In this document: one piece after another, positions 9,496 through 17,063 of the stretch
Layout of the letters: every line of letters begins with the position of its first letter
Position numbering within the stretch: the first letter of the stretch is position 1
Assembly (NCBI GenBank): GCA_005879655.1
Contig: VBJK01000097.1
Location: forward strand, 1-26,463
Length of the DNA stretch: 26,463 nt
Direction: 5' to 3'
DNA from: Chloroflexota bacterium
GTDB taxonomy: Bacteria; Chloroflexota; Ktedonobacteria; Ktedonobacterales; Ktedonobacteraceae
The notes under the pieces: generated by a model
What the model was told of the DNA's origin: nothing
What the model saw: only the letters and a program-made list of their open reading frames with translations
The model's database searches: none
Position numbers and translations under genes: made by a program

Positions 9496-10543
9496 GCAAC
9501 TCTGGCTGGGAGAGCAGGAGGTCCTGGCACGGGTGCGATTACCAGCGTCTTTAGAAAAAGATGCAGCATCCTATTGGCTGCATCCAGCCCTGTTCGATGC
9601 CTGCTTACACGTGGCCGACATTTTAGTAGAACAGGAAAGTGCGTTTTACCTCCCGGTAGCTATTGAGCAGGTACAGGTATTGGGCCGTCCTGACGGGAAC
9701 CAGCCACTCTGGAGCCATGTACGATTACGGCAGTTTAATGCATTTCCACTTGACGCATTAGGATGTGGCGTGTCTACTTTCCCTGCGGGGAGGCAGGGGG
9801 AGCCAATGTCCTTACCCAACTCGTTTGAGGGGATGGAAATTAACAGGCAGGCACAAGGTACTCTTCCTGGAGCATCATGGTCAAGAAAGGAGACACAGGT
9901 AGACAGGAAGGGCACGCCTAACGCTATTGTAGACATTACAGTCTACGATATGGCCGGAGGAGCGTTGCTGCGCATTGAGGGGTTATGCATCCAATATGTA
10001 GCTCAGAGTATGCATCGTCCCGTCTGGGCTGAATGGCTCTCTACGCTGAAATGGGAGTTACAAGAGCCGTCCAAAGAAGCTCTTCCTGCTGTCATTGACG
10101 GGCACTGGTTGCTTGTGCTGGAAGAGGAGAATGCTCACGTGGGCAACCGCTTGCGGAAACTTTTAGAGATGCGGGGAGCATCCTGTACGATTGCCTGGTT
10201 AGGAACCATCAACCAGCAGAAGAGTGAACAGGAGTACCTGATTAATCGTGCAGATGGTGGTGAATTCCAGCGGCTGATGCAGGGGGCGACTAAATCAGAA
10301 CAATCTGCATATCGTGGTGTTATCTATCTCTCGAATGCCACCAGCATGAGCGAACCTGCGCTCGACGTTGTACAAACTCGTGCCAGCCAGAGTGCCCTCC
10401 ATCTCGTACAAGCACTGCTACAGGCTGGTTGGCGTGATATGCCCCGCCTCTGGTTCGTGACCAATGGGGTGCAGGTGCTCTGTACAGAAGATACCCGCGA
10501 CTCTGTCTCGTTAGCGGTTGTCAGTCTTCCTGCGAGGATCTAG
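9488..10543 (+). CDS. polyketide synthase segment 3: C-terminal half of DH and structural KR half
   Basis: Homology resumes in a new frame at GIEQLWLGEQEVLARV and carries the end of the dehydratase, including YWLHPALFDACLH with the conserved catalytic Asp. It then passes through the structural (non-catalytic) half of the ketoreductase, with HWLLVLEEE and RLWFVTNGVQ. No enoylreductase or methyltransferase domain is present between DH and KR. Copy B of the 101-bp repeat (9735-9843) is inserted in reverse orientation between RLRQF and NRQAQG, and the frame stays open. The segment ends after DSVSLA, where about 80-90 bp of the conserved KR linker (the usual PLWGLGR-type sequence) is missing and the frame shifts. 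A GTG or ATG used for independent translation is not evident. Confidence 0.85.
   Translation, partial: GIEQLWLGEQEVLARVRLPASLEKDAASYWLHPALFDACLHVADILVEQESAFYLPVAIEQVQVLGRPDGNQPLWSHVRLRQFNAFPLDALGCGVSTFPAGRQGEPMSLPNSFEGMEINRQAQGTLPGASWSRKETQVDRKGTPNAIVDITVYDMAGGALLRIEGLCIQYVAQSMHRPVWAEWLSTLKWELQEPSKEALPAVIDGHWLLVLEEENAHVGNRLRKLLEMRGASCTIAWLGTINQQKSEQEYLINRADGGEFQRLMQGATKSEQSAYRGVIYLSNATSMSEPALDVVQTRASQSALHLVQALLQAGWRDMPRLWFVTNGVQVLCTEDTRDSVSLAVVSLPARI
9735..9843 (-). repeat. 101-bp MITE-like element, copy B, in the DH-coding region, inverted
   Basis: The unit at 9739-9839, read on the minus strand, aligns without gaps to copies A and C. It is flanked by TTAA at 9735-9738 and 9840-9843. Net insertion is 105 bp. 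Its centre forms a strong hairpin, CCCTGC / CTCCCC loop / GCAGGG. Although inverted relative to the other copies, it still reads through in the PKS frame. Confidence 0.9.
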
Positions 10544-12729
10544 CAAGAGAAGAGGAACTAGATGCCTTAGTAGAGCGGCTTGGCTCTCCGTCTACAGAGG
10601 ATGCTCTCACCCTACGTGGTCAGCAACGTTATCTCGCTCGACTAACGCGTTATCAGTGGCCGGGGTATCCTGCACAAGAAGAGGTAGTGATTGGTCAGGA
10701 TGGAGTGTACTTGATTACAGGAGGATTGGGCGGCTTGGGTCTGCAAGTGGCCCGCTGGCTGGTACAAGAAGGGGCACGTTCCCTGGTGCTAGTAGGACGA
10801 AAGGCACCTGGGGAAGCAGAGCAGGCAACGATCACTGAGCTAGCAGAGATTGGAGCACAGGTGTTAGTAGTCGCGGCAGATATTGCAGAAGCGATTGAGG
10901 TAGATAAGGTGTTAGCGACGGTAGGCACACTGGGTAGACCGTTGCGTGGCATTGTCCATTGCGCAGGGATACTAGACGATGGCATGTTAGCACAACAACA
11001 GTGGGAACAATTTCTCCGTGTATTGAGACCAAAGGTGGCGGGAGCATGGCATCTGCACACGAAAACTCTGACTCAAGCGCTCGACTTCTTCATCCTGTTT
11101 TCATCGGCAGCGTCCCTGATAGGGGCACCTGGACAATGTGCATACGCATCCGCCAATGCCTTCCTGGATACCCTCGCCTGTCACCGACGAGCGCGAGGAC
11201 TACCAGGTCTGAGCATTAATTGGGGAGCCTGGACACAGGTAGGTCTGGCCGCAGCAGAGAAAGTTCGCGGCGAACGGCTAGCGCAAAGAGGCATGGCGGG
11301 CATTGCTCCAGAGCAAGGGATCGCCATCTTGCAATGGCTGATCACCAACCTGAGCAGTTACGCTCAGATTGGTGTCCTGCCGCTCGATCTGCAGCAATGG
11401 CGACATTTCTATCCCAAAGCGGCAAATCTCCCGCTATTTGCTGACTTTGAGCAGCAACAAGAAATTGTCCACCCCGTATCAAGGCAAGCAACACTGCTTG
11501 AGGAGTTACATACGGCCCCTCAGGGAGAACGCGTAGAACTCGTCAGTACATATATACGTGCCCGTCTCGCCCAGTTGCTCTCTATAGATGTAGCGCGGAT
11601 CGGTACGCAGATACCGCTCTCTTCTCTTGGTGTGGACTCTTTAATAGGGTTGGAGTTGCGCAACTCTCTAGAGGATCAGCTCAATCTTGTTCTACCTGAA
11701 ATGCTGATATGGAAATATCCAACAGTGACTGCACTCACCGAACTGGTATTAATTTCAATCCCCTCAAGCGGGTCGGGAAAGGACATAGGCTCCCCCCGCC
11801 TCCCCGTAGGGGAAGTAGACACCCCAAATCCTAATGAGTCAGGTGGAAATACATTAAGCAAGTTGCCATCTGTGGCAGAGAGAGCAGTGCAACCATCTGC
11901 AACAAAAGCACCAAGTGCTCTATCCTTACCTGCGACAACGACTGAGCGGCTTTCTGCTCGTGAAGCTACTCATCTTGACAAATGGATCATCCGCTTTCAG
12001 CCCCGTCCTCAAGCTGATCAGCGTCTATTTTGCTTTTCCTATGCAGGTGGTGGGGCTGCGCTGTACCGCACGTGGTCAAAGGACCTGCCAGAGCATATTG
12101 AACTGTGTGCCATTCAACTTCCTGGTCGGGAAGGTCGATTGAGCGAAACACCAATAACTCGACTCTCATTGCTCGTGGCAACATTGGCAGAGGTATTGCA
12201 ACCGCTGATGGATCGTCCGTTTGCCTTTTTTGGACACAGTATGGGGGCATTGATAGCCTTTGAATTGGCACGCCAACTGCGTACATCCTACAGCCTCAGT
12301 CCAATGCACTTGTTTGTATCCGGGCGTCGTGCTCCTCAAATACTTCGTCCAAAGATGGTACTGAGCAATCTCTCTGACACTGAGCTGGTGCAGTACCTAC
12401 AAGAAAGATATCATGGTATTCCACAGGCAATTTTGCGTGAGCCAGAGGCATTGCAACCACTGTTGGCAGTGCTGCGAGCGGATTTCGCTCTGGTAGAGAC
12501 GGCTACCTATACATCGGCGGCACCTCTGACATGCCCTATTACTGCTTTGGGGGGTGAAGAGGATGAGAGTGTTAAACCAGAGGAACTGCTTGCTTGGTGT
12601 GAACAAACAACGAGTGCATTCCACCTGGAAATGTTTTCTGGCGACCATTTCTACTTACGGCAGGTTCAGTCTGCGTTGACGCAGCTTCTTGGGCGAGTAT
12701 TAACGGCAGTCTGTCAACAAAGAAGGTAA
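10522..12729 (+). CDS. polyketide synthase segment 4: KR, ACP and thioesterase
   Basis: The frame resumes at QSSCEDLAREEE. The ketoreductase shows the NADPH loop TGGLGGLG (about 10720), GILDD (an LDD motif typical of B-type KRs, which give a D-configured alcohol), a catalytic Ser in FSSAAS and Tyr in YASANAF. The second ACP has GVDSLIG (about 11633). After a linker carrying copy C of the 101-bp repeat, the C-terminus is an alpha/beta-hydrolase thioesterase of the type II (GrsT-like) kind: FSYAGGGAALYRTW, GHSMGALIAFELAR with the nucleophile (about 12235), GGEED with the Asp and GDHFYL with the His. It would release or edit the chain. The stop at 12729 is followed by a hairpin. Confidence 0.88.
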   Translation, partial: QSSCEDLAREEELDALVERLGSPSTEDALTLRGQQRYLARLTRYQWPGYPAQEEVVIGQDGVYLITGGLGGLGLQVARWLVQEGARSLVLVGRKAPGEAEQATITELAEIGAQVLVVAADIAEAIEVDKVLATVGTLGRPLRGIVHCAGILDDGMLAQQQWEQFLRVLRPKVAGAWHLHTKTLTQALDFFILFSSAASLIGAPGQCAYASANAFLDTLACHRRARGLPGLSINWGAWTQVGLAAAEKVRGERLAQRGMAGIAPEQGIAILQWLITNLSSYAQIGVLPLDLQQWRHFYPKAANLPLFADFEQQQEIVHPVSRQATLLEELHTAPQGERVELVSTYIRARLAQLLSIDVARIGTQIPLSSLGVDSLIGLELRNSLEDQLNLVLPEMLIWKYPTVTALTELVLISIPSSGSGKDIGSPRLPVGEVDTPNPNESGGNTLSKLPSVAERAVQPSATKAPSALSLPATTTERLSAREATHLDKWIIRFQPRPQADQRLFCFSYAGGGAALYRTWSKDLPEHIELCAIQLPGREGRLSETPITRLSLLVATLAEVLQPLMDRPFAFFGHSMGALIAFELARQLRTSYSLSPMHLFVSGRRAPQILRPKMVLSNLSDTELVQYLQERYHGIPQAILREPEALQPLLAVLRADFALVETATYTSAAPLTCPITALGGEEDESVKPEELLAWCEQTTSAFHLEMFSGDHFYLRQVQSALTQLLGRVLTAVCQQRR
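11749..11857 (+). repeat. 101-bp MITE-like element, copy C, between ACP and thioesterase
   Basis: The unit at 11753-11853 is flanked by TTAA at 11749-11752 and 11854-11857. It aligns gap-free with copies A and B. Its translation (IPSSGSGKDIGSPRLPVGEV and onward) lies in the linker after the second ACP. Excision of 105 bp would restore a continuous frame. Confidence 0.9.
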
Positions 12730-12775
12730 TCACTCAGCCTTCTGCCTTGTCGGCTATGGCGACTCACTTTTACTG

Positions 12776-12807
12776 ATGAGCCAGCCCGAATAATGCGGGC
12801 GGCTCAT
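12776..12807. terminator. hairpin between convergent transcripts
   Basis: ATGAGCCAGCCCG, a 7-base loop and CGGGCGGCTCAT form a GC-rich stem of 12 pairs with one bulged A. It lies between the 3' ends of the PKS and the PaaK-like gene, so it may stop transcription from both sides. There is no clear U-tract in either direction, so the assignment rests on stem strength and position. Confidence 0.6.
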
Positions 12808-12825
12808 TGATGGGTATATTGATGT

Positions 12826-14100
12826 TCATCTTCGATCGACGATCTTCGTTTTTTTCCTTTCGCTCACAGAGGATTTGATCTGCATAATCTCGGCGGTGCT
12901 GGAGAGCATTAAATCTGGAGAGATCTTTAGCTGTCCCTTCAGCCGCTCTTTTAGCAGGTCTGTCAGATCATGCGACGAGCGGAAGCACAACCGTATCTCG
13001 ACGTGATCGACCATATCACCTGTCGATGTGATAACAATGACATAGTCCTCTAGGTCTAGCATTTCATCCAGAACATTTATTATGGCTTGTGGATAGAGGG
13101 TCGTCCCCTTGATTTTCAACTTTTGTTTTTTTCTCCCAATAATGGGACCAAGGCGGGGAGTTTTTAATCCGCAACCACATGCGTTGGTTGCCAGAAAAGA
13201 GATATCTCCGGTTTTGTAGCGGATTAAAGGCATTGCCTCGACTCCGAATGTTGTGACCACCACCTCGCCGATCTCGCCAGGCATAACAGGTAATCCATCA
13301 TCGTCAATGATCTCAACATGGACCAGCTCAGGATGGAGATGACCCCCTTGTCCTTGAGCACATTCACAGAATGAAGTTTGCAGTTCTGTCGATCCGTAAG
13401 TAGAATAGAGGCAACATCCCCAAGCCTCTTTTAGTCGTGCACCCAGAGAGTTAAGAGAAAAATTTTGATTGCGAATCGGTTCTCCAATCAAGAGTAGCTT
13501 CTCAATACACTGGTTTTTCAATGGAAACTGTATTGCTTTTGCATAGTCGCTCACGCGCAGCAAGTAGGAGGGTACACCCACAATGGCGGTTGCATTGACT
13601 TTTCTGCCCAGAGACAAGAGCATTTCTGGACTCGTGGGACCCACGCGGATCGCTGTAGCCCCCACTCTTTGTAAGCCACTAAAACAGGCTAATCCAGCAA
13701 TAAAGCACTTATCCTGTGTGACTGCCAACAGCACGCGATCCTGAGAAGTGAGTCCGGCGCGAGAAAAGCTCAAAAATTCATTGTATGCTAGCCGCTCCAG
13801 ATCTTTGGGGGTCAGTTTGACAAGAAGCGGAGCACCAGTCGAACCGCTCGTAGTAGATATGTCCACCACTTCTTCCTCTGCAACACAAAGGAATGCATCC
13901 TGGTTCTGTGCAAAGGCATCTTTTTCGGTAAAAGGCAATAATCTACAATCAGCCAGATCGTTCAACGGTGCGACTCCCTGAAGATGATCTTTGTAATATG
14001 GAGACAGCCTTTTGCAAAAATCCAGGCTAGTATTGAAATTATCTAGCAGTATTTTTTGTACTTGCTCGTAAGAAAATGACAACTCGATTGATATCGGCAA
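12826..14100 (-). CDS. PaaK-like adenylate-forming acyl ligase
   Basis: About 424 residues, related to phenylacetate-CoA ligases of the ANL superfamily, which activate aryl or acyl acids with ATP. Seen in sequence: TTSGSTGAPLLVKLT (phosphate loop, residues 83-91), YGSTELQTSF, MPLIRYKTGD and IIGRKKQKLKIKGTTLYPQ, the PaaK-type C-terminal hinge. CECAQGQGG and NACGCGL hold clustered Cys residues, as in some PaaK relatives that bind zinc. The start is uncertain: a TTG at 14100 follows GAAGGAG with good spacing, while GTG 14115 and TTG 14142 are in frame. It is the last gene of the minus-strand operon, 63 bp after the KAS III-like gene. It probably supplies an activated acid to that enzyme; the substrate is unknown. 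Confidence 0.82.
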   Translation of the reverse strand: MPISIELSFSYEQVQKILLDNFNTSLDFCKRLSPYYKDHLQGVAPLNDLADCRLLPFTEKDAFAQNQDAFLCVAEEEVVDISTTSGSTGAPLLVKLTPKDLERLAYNEFLSFSRAGLTSQDRVLLAVTQDKCFIAGLACFSGLQRVGATAIRVGPTSPEMLLSLGRKVNATAIVGVPSYLLRVSDYAKAIQFPLKNQCIEKLLLIGEPIRNQNFSLNSLGARLKEAWGCCLYSTYGSTELQTSFCECAQGQGGHLHPELVHVEIIDDDGLPVMPGEIGEVVVTTFGVEAMPLIRYKTGDISFLATNACGCGLKTPRLGPIIGRKKQKLKIKGTTLYPQAIINVLDEMLDLEDYVIVITSTGDMVDHVEIRLCFRSSHDLTDLLKERLKGQLKISPDLMLSSTAEIMQIKSSVSERKKTKIVDRR

Positions 14101-14163
14101 GTGGAACTCCTTCACTAAGAAAATGGTCTCGAAGATGTACAAGTTGGTATCAGTTCCTAGAAC

Positions 14164-15300
14164 TTACGGCGTCCATCCACCTTGTGGTATCGTCATAGTG
14201 CATGCTCCACAGCTAAAACTCAGGCCAAAAGCGATCAGCAACGCCTCACCTTCGCAACGATGCACTGGATCAGCGAGCATAAGCGGAACTGAGCATCCTA
14301 TTGTGTTTCCATACTCGCGCAGGACATTGTAAGAGGATGCGACTGCTGGGCTATCGGGAGAAACGCGGAATTGCTCGCATAAACTATCGAGGATTTTCCA
14401 ACTCCCCGTGTGCATCAGCAACAGAGTGGCATCTCTGGGATCTTTGAGCGTGCAATCCTCGCGTTCAAGCAACCGTTTCACTGTATAGAGCGAGTAGAAT
14501 GTTCCTCGGGGTGTGACTTGTGGACTGAGTGTGTATTGCCTGCGTCCGTAGACAACCGGATTGTCAGAGCCTCCATCTGGTACCGTACCCAGTTCGGCAT
14601 CTTCAGCAAGCTGGTTAGTCAAGTGTACGACCGAACCGAATTTTGGTCCCTGCCCGTCGGCACTCAGAATCATCGCTACCACTGCATCAGCAAAGAGAAA
14701 ACCATGCATAGCATTGACGGTGGCCTGCCTTTCCTCAGGAGAAACTTCGCTGAAGTGCGCGTATTTGCCGGGGAGAGGGGGAGACTGTGGGGTGGTAGCA
14801 TCCATAAAACAGACGAGTACATGCTTGTCTGGATAACAGGTCAAAAACCATCGGGCGGTGTCCACAACCTTGGCTATGGCGGAACAGCCCATAAAAGAGA
14901 TACTCAGATTCATCACGTCGCGAGGAAGCTCTGGCATGTGAGCGAAGAGGTCGCAGACTAGGCTTGGAAGCAGTCGGGGGGGGCTAGAAGTAACTCCCAG
15001 GACAAGCCCTATCTCATTTGGAGACACGTTCCCTTTCTCGATACATATGCGAGTAGCCTGAGTAGCAAGTGTACTGCCCGAGATCGCAAGCTCCGGCTCA
15101 GCACCTTCAAAGAGAACCGACGGATAGTTTGCAAGGAGAGAATGTCGTTTATCCACCCCAAGCCTGGCTAGCATGTTGCGCAACTTATATGAGAAACGAT
15201 CCCCGGCAGCATTGAGGAGTTCGTCGGTTGTCCAGTAGTGCTCTGGAAGCGCAGCAGAGATTGAGCGTATAGTAGGCTGAACAGTGTTGATGTGTGTCAT
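14164..15300 (-). CDS. KAS III / type III PKS-like condensing enzyme
   Basis: A thiolase-fold protein of 378 residues. The Cys-His-Asn triad is visible: C139 in ISFMGCSAIAKVVD, H297 in LLMHTGSWKIL and N332 in REYGNTIGCSVPL. FMGCSA and YGNTIG resemble FabH-like enzymes and chalcone-synthase relatives used in secondary metabolism. It would condense an acyl thioester with a second thioester or another nucleophile, without a carrier domain of its own. The ATG at 15300 has AAAGGAG seven bases upstream. The spacing to the flanking genes (46 bp and 63 bp) and the shared strand indicate an operon with the flavoprotein and the PaaK-like ligase. Which FabH subfamily it belongs to cannot be settled by eye. 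Confidence 0.82.
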   Translation of the reverse strand: MTHINTVQPTIRSISAALPEHYWTTDELLNAAGDRFSYKLRNMLARLGVDKRHSLLANYPSVLFEGAEPELAISGSTLATQATRICIEKGNVSPNEIGLVLGVTSSPPRLLPSLVCDLFAHMPELPRDVMNLSISFMGCSAIAKVVDTARWFLTCYPDKHVLVCFMDATTPQSPPLPGKYAHFSEVSPEERQATVNAMHGFLFADAVVAMILSADGQGPKFGSVVHLTNQLAEDAELGTVPDGGSDNPVVYGRRQYTLSPQVTPRGTFYSLYTVKRLLEREDCTLKDPRDATLLLMHTGSWKILDSLCEQFRVSPDSPAVASSYNVLREYGNTIGCSVPLMLADPVHRCEGEALLIAFGLSFSCGACTMTIPQGGWTP

Positions 15301-15346
15301 AAGATCTCCTTTGATGTGAAGGGTTGATGAGAGGCGAGTGTTAGGG

Positions 15347-16786
15347 TCAGACAGATGTGATGCGATCGCTGAGAGCTTGTTGAGTCAGCAGATCAACGAC
15401 CACACAATCGTGATCCATGTTGTAAGAAGCCAGCGTGATACATTGAGCCATTGCTGGATCGGCGCTAGGGAAATCAGCACGGAAGAAGAACCCATGGCTT
15501 TCACGGCGAGCCAGAGCGCTCAGTGCATAGGCTTCAGCCAGGATCAGAATGTGGCAGCAGCCCTGGCGTTGAGGGCAGAGATGTTGACGGGTCTTGCGAC
15601 ACCACTGGACAAACTGCTCTGCGCCAGACTCCGAGAAACGGTGATCCTGAAAATTCTGTAACCGCAGGTGTATCTCAGCGAGCAAGGACGATGGCACGCG
15701 TGCCGGGATGGGCATCATGGGAAAATCTTGCCAGTGGCTTGCAGCAGACCGCTCGCTTAACACATCGCGCAGCAAACCTGCTGTCGCAAGGTAACAAGCC
15801 CAAGGCTTGCCATACTGGTGATCGATCACCAGATCATGTCGGGCCTCACCGGTTGTATAAATGTTGACAAGGTTGGTTACACTGTGGTTGTGTGCGATAC
15901 CACCCATCGAGAAGCCGTAGAGAGGGCCAAGGGAAACGGATGTGTTTGCGCGTTCAACAACATGAGGTACGCTCAGGTTGTGAGTCCAGTAGCGCTGAAA
16001 GGCATCCAGATCAAACCTTTCTTCTGGACAAGTGGCATAAGCCTGTTCAAGCCATACAGCTCGACTCCCATCACGATAGATACGCGCGCCCTCTAAATCT
16101 GGCGGATAAAGCATTGTGCCATTTGAGATGTCTCCTATGGCATGTCTATAAAAGAATTCAAGGTTCGTAAGTACGCCGCCACACTGAGCAAACATGCCAA
16201 GTAAGACTCCTGTATTGCGTGTAGCCGCATGCGGCAGGAGACCAGAAAAGCCACCAGTGGCAATGACCAGCGCATTACACAGGAGTTTGTGCGGCACCCC
16301 GTTCTGCTCATACTGAAGTCCATGACAGATGCCATCTGTCACAGCCAAATGTGTTACCCGTCCTTCAATGATGCTCCCGCCTAATCTAACGAACCGCTCA
16401 AGTATGACAGAGATAACTTCACCACCAGTGCCTGGGCGGGGAAAGGGCGTAGGACTTTTAGGAAGAACAAAAGATCCGAACGGCATAAACTCAATGAGTT
16501 GAGAGAGTTCATCGAATTCCTGGCGTAGATAGCGCTGTACCAAGGGCTGAAGTTCTGGATGCTGCGTGCCGGTCTCATCTGCGAACAGTGATGAGAGATC
16601 ATTGTTGATCTCAAGAAGGCGTCTATCCATTACTACAGCAGCTCCCTCTGATACCCTTAATATGTGAGAGTCTGTGTTATGTTGAATAACTACTGTTGTA
16701 ATGCCGCGCTGCGCGAGTCTGTATGCTAACCAGGAACCGGCAATTCCAGCCCCAATAATCAAAATATCTGTAACAGTATATTCCAT
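15347..16786 (-). CDS. FAD-dependent oxidoreductase related to L-aspartate oxidase / fumarate reductase
   Basis: This 479-residue flavoprotein has an N-terminal dinucleotide fold, DILIIGAGIAGSWLAYRLAQRG (GxGxxG at residues 12-17). ALVIATGGFSGLLPHAATRNTG matches the second FAD-binding part of the FAD_binding_2 family, and the C-terminal ALARRESHGFFFRADFP resembles the end of NadB. Known NadB enzymes oxidise L-aspartate to iminoaspartate. Here the usual HYTMGG motif reads GFSMGG and no clear SEAVRGEGA-type segment is seen, and the protein is shorter than a typical NadB, so the substrate may differ. A TAGGAGG site precedes the ATG at 16786. It is the first gene of the operon behind the promoter at 16924-16953. 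No nadA or nadC partner is present, which argues for a role in a specialised pathway. Confidence 0.78.
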   Translation of the reverse strand: MEYTVTDILIIGAGIAGSWLAYRLAQRGITTVVIQHNTDSHILRVSEGAAVVMDRRLLEINNDLSSLFADETGTQHPELQPLVQRYLRQEFDELSQLIEFMPFGSFVLPKSPTPFPRPGTGGEVISVILERFVRLGGSIIEGRVTHLAVTDGICHGLQYEQNGVPHKLLCNALVIATGGFSGLLPHAATRNTGVLLGMFAQCGGVLTNLEFFYRHAIGDISNGTMLYPPDLEGARIYRDGSRAVWLEQAYATCPEERFDLDAFQRYWTHNLSVPHVVERANTSVSLGPLYGFSMGGIAHNHSVTNLVNIYTTGEARHDLVIDHQYGKPWACYLATAGLLRDVLSERSAASHWQDFPMMPIPARVPSSLLAEIHLRLQNFQDHRFSESGAEQFVQWCRKTRQHLCPQRQGCCHILILAEAYALSALARRESHGFFFRADFPSADPAMAQCITLASYNMDHDCVVVDLLTQQALSDRITSV

Positions 16787-16923
16787 AAGTCTCTAGCCTC
16801 CTATCTAGGTTTCTGTTCATTTAACTTCTTGCATTGTATTTCGCATTATTCCCAGGATATTTTAATAAGGTAACGATATTTTGCTCTAAAGAGGTAGCTG
16901 TCGTATTTTATTTAATAAAGTTT

Positions 16924-16953
16924 ATTATATGGTATATAGTGTTTTTTTGTCAA
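16924..16953 (-). promoter_or_regulatory. near-consensus sigma-70 promoter of the minus-strand operon
   Basis: Read on the minus strand: TTGACA (16953-16948), an 18-base spacer and TATAAT (16929-16924). Both hexamers are perfect. The leader to the first ATG would be about 130 nt of AT-rich DNA. The IS701 element inserted just 48 bp upstream of the -35 has left the promoter intact. Confidence 0.8.
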
Positions 16954-17063
16954 TAGTAATATTCTTTGCTCACGATGGAGCTATCACAGCCGACGGCCAG
17001 CTAGTACTACAGTGGTAAGTGCGGTAGAAGAGGAGGGAAAAAAGACAAGGAAGAAAAGTCCCG

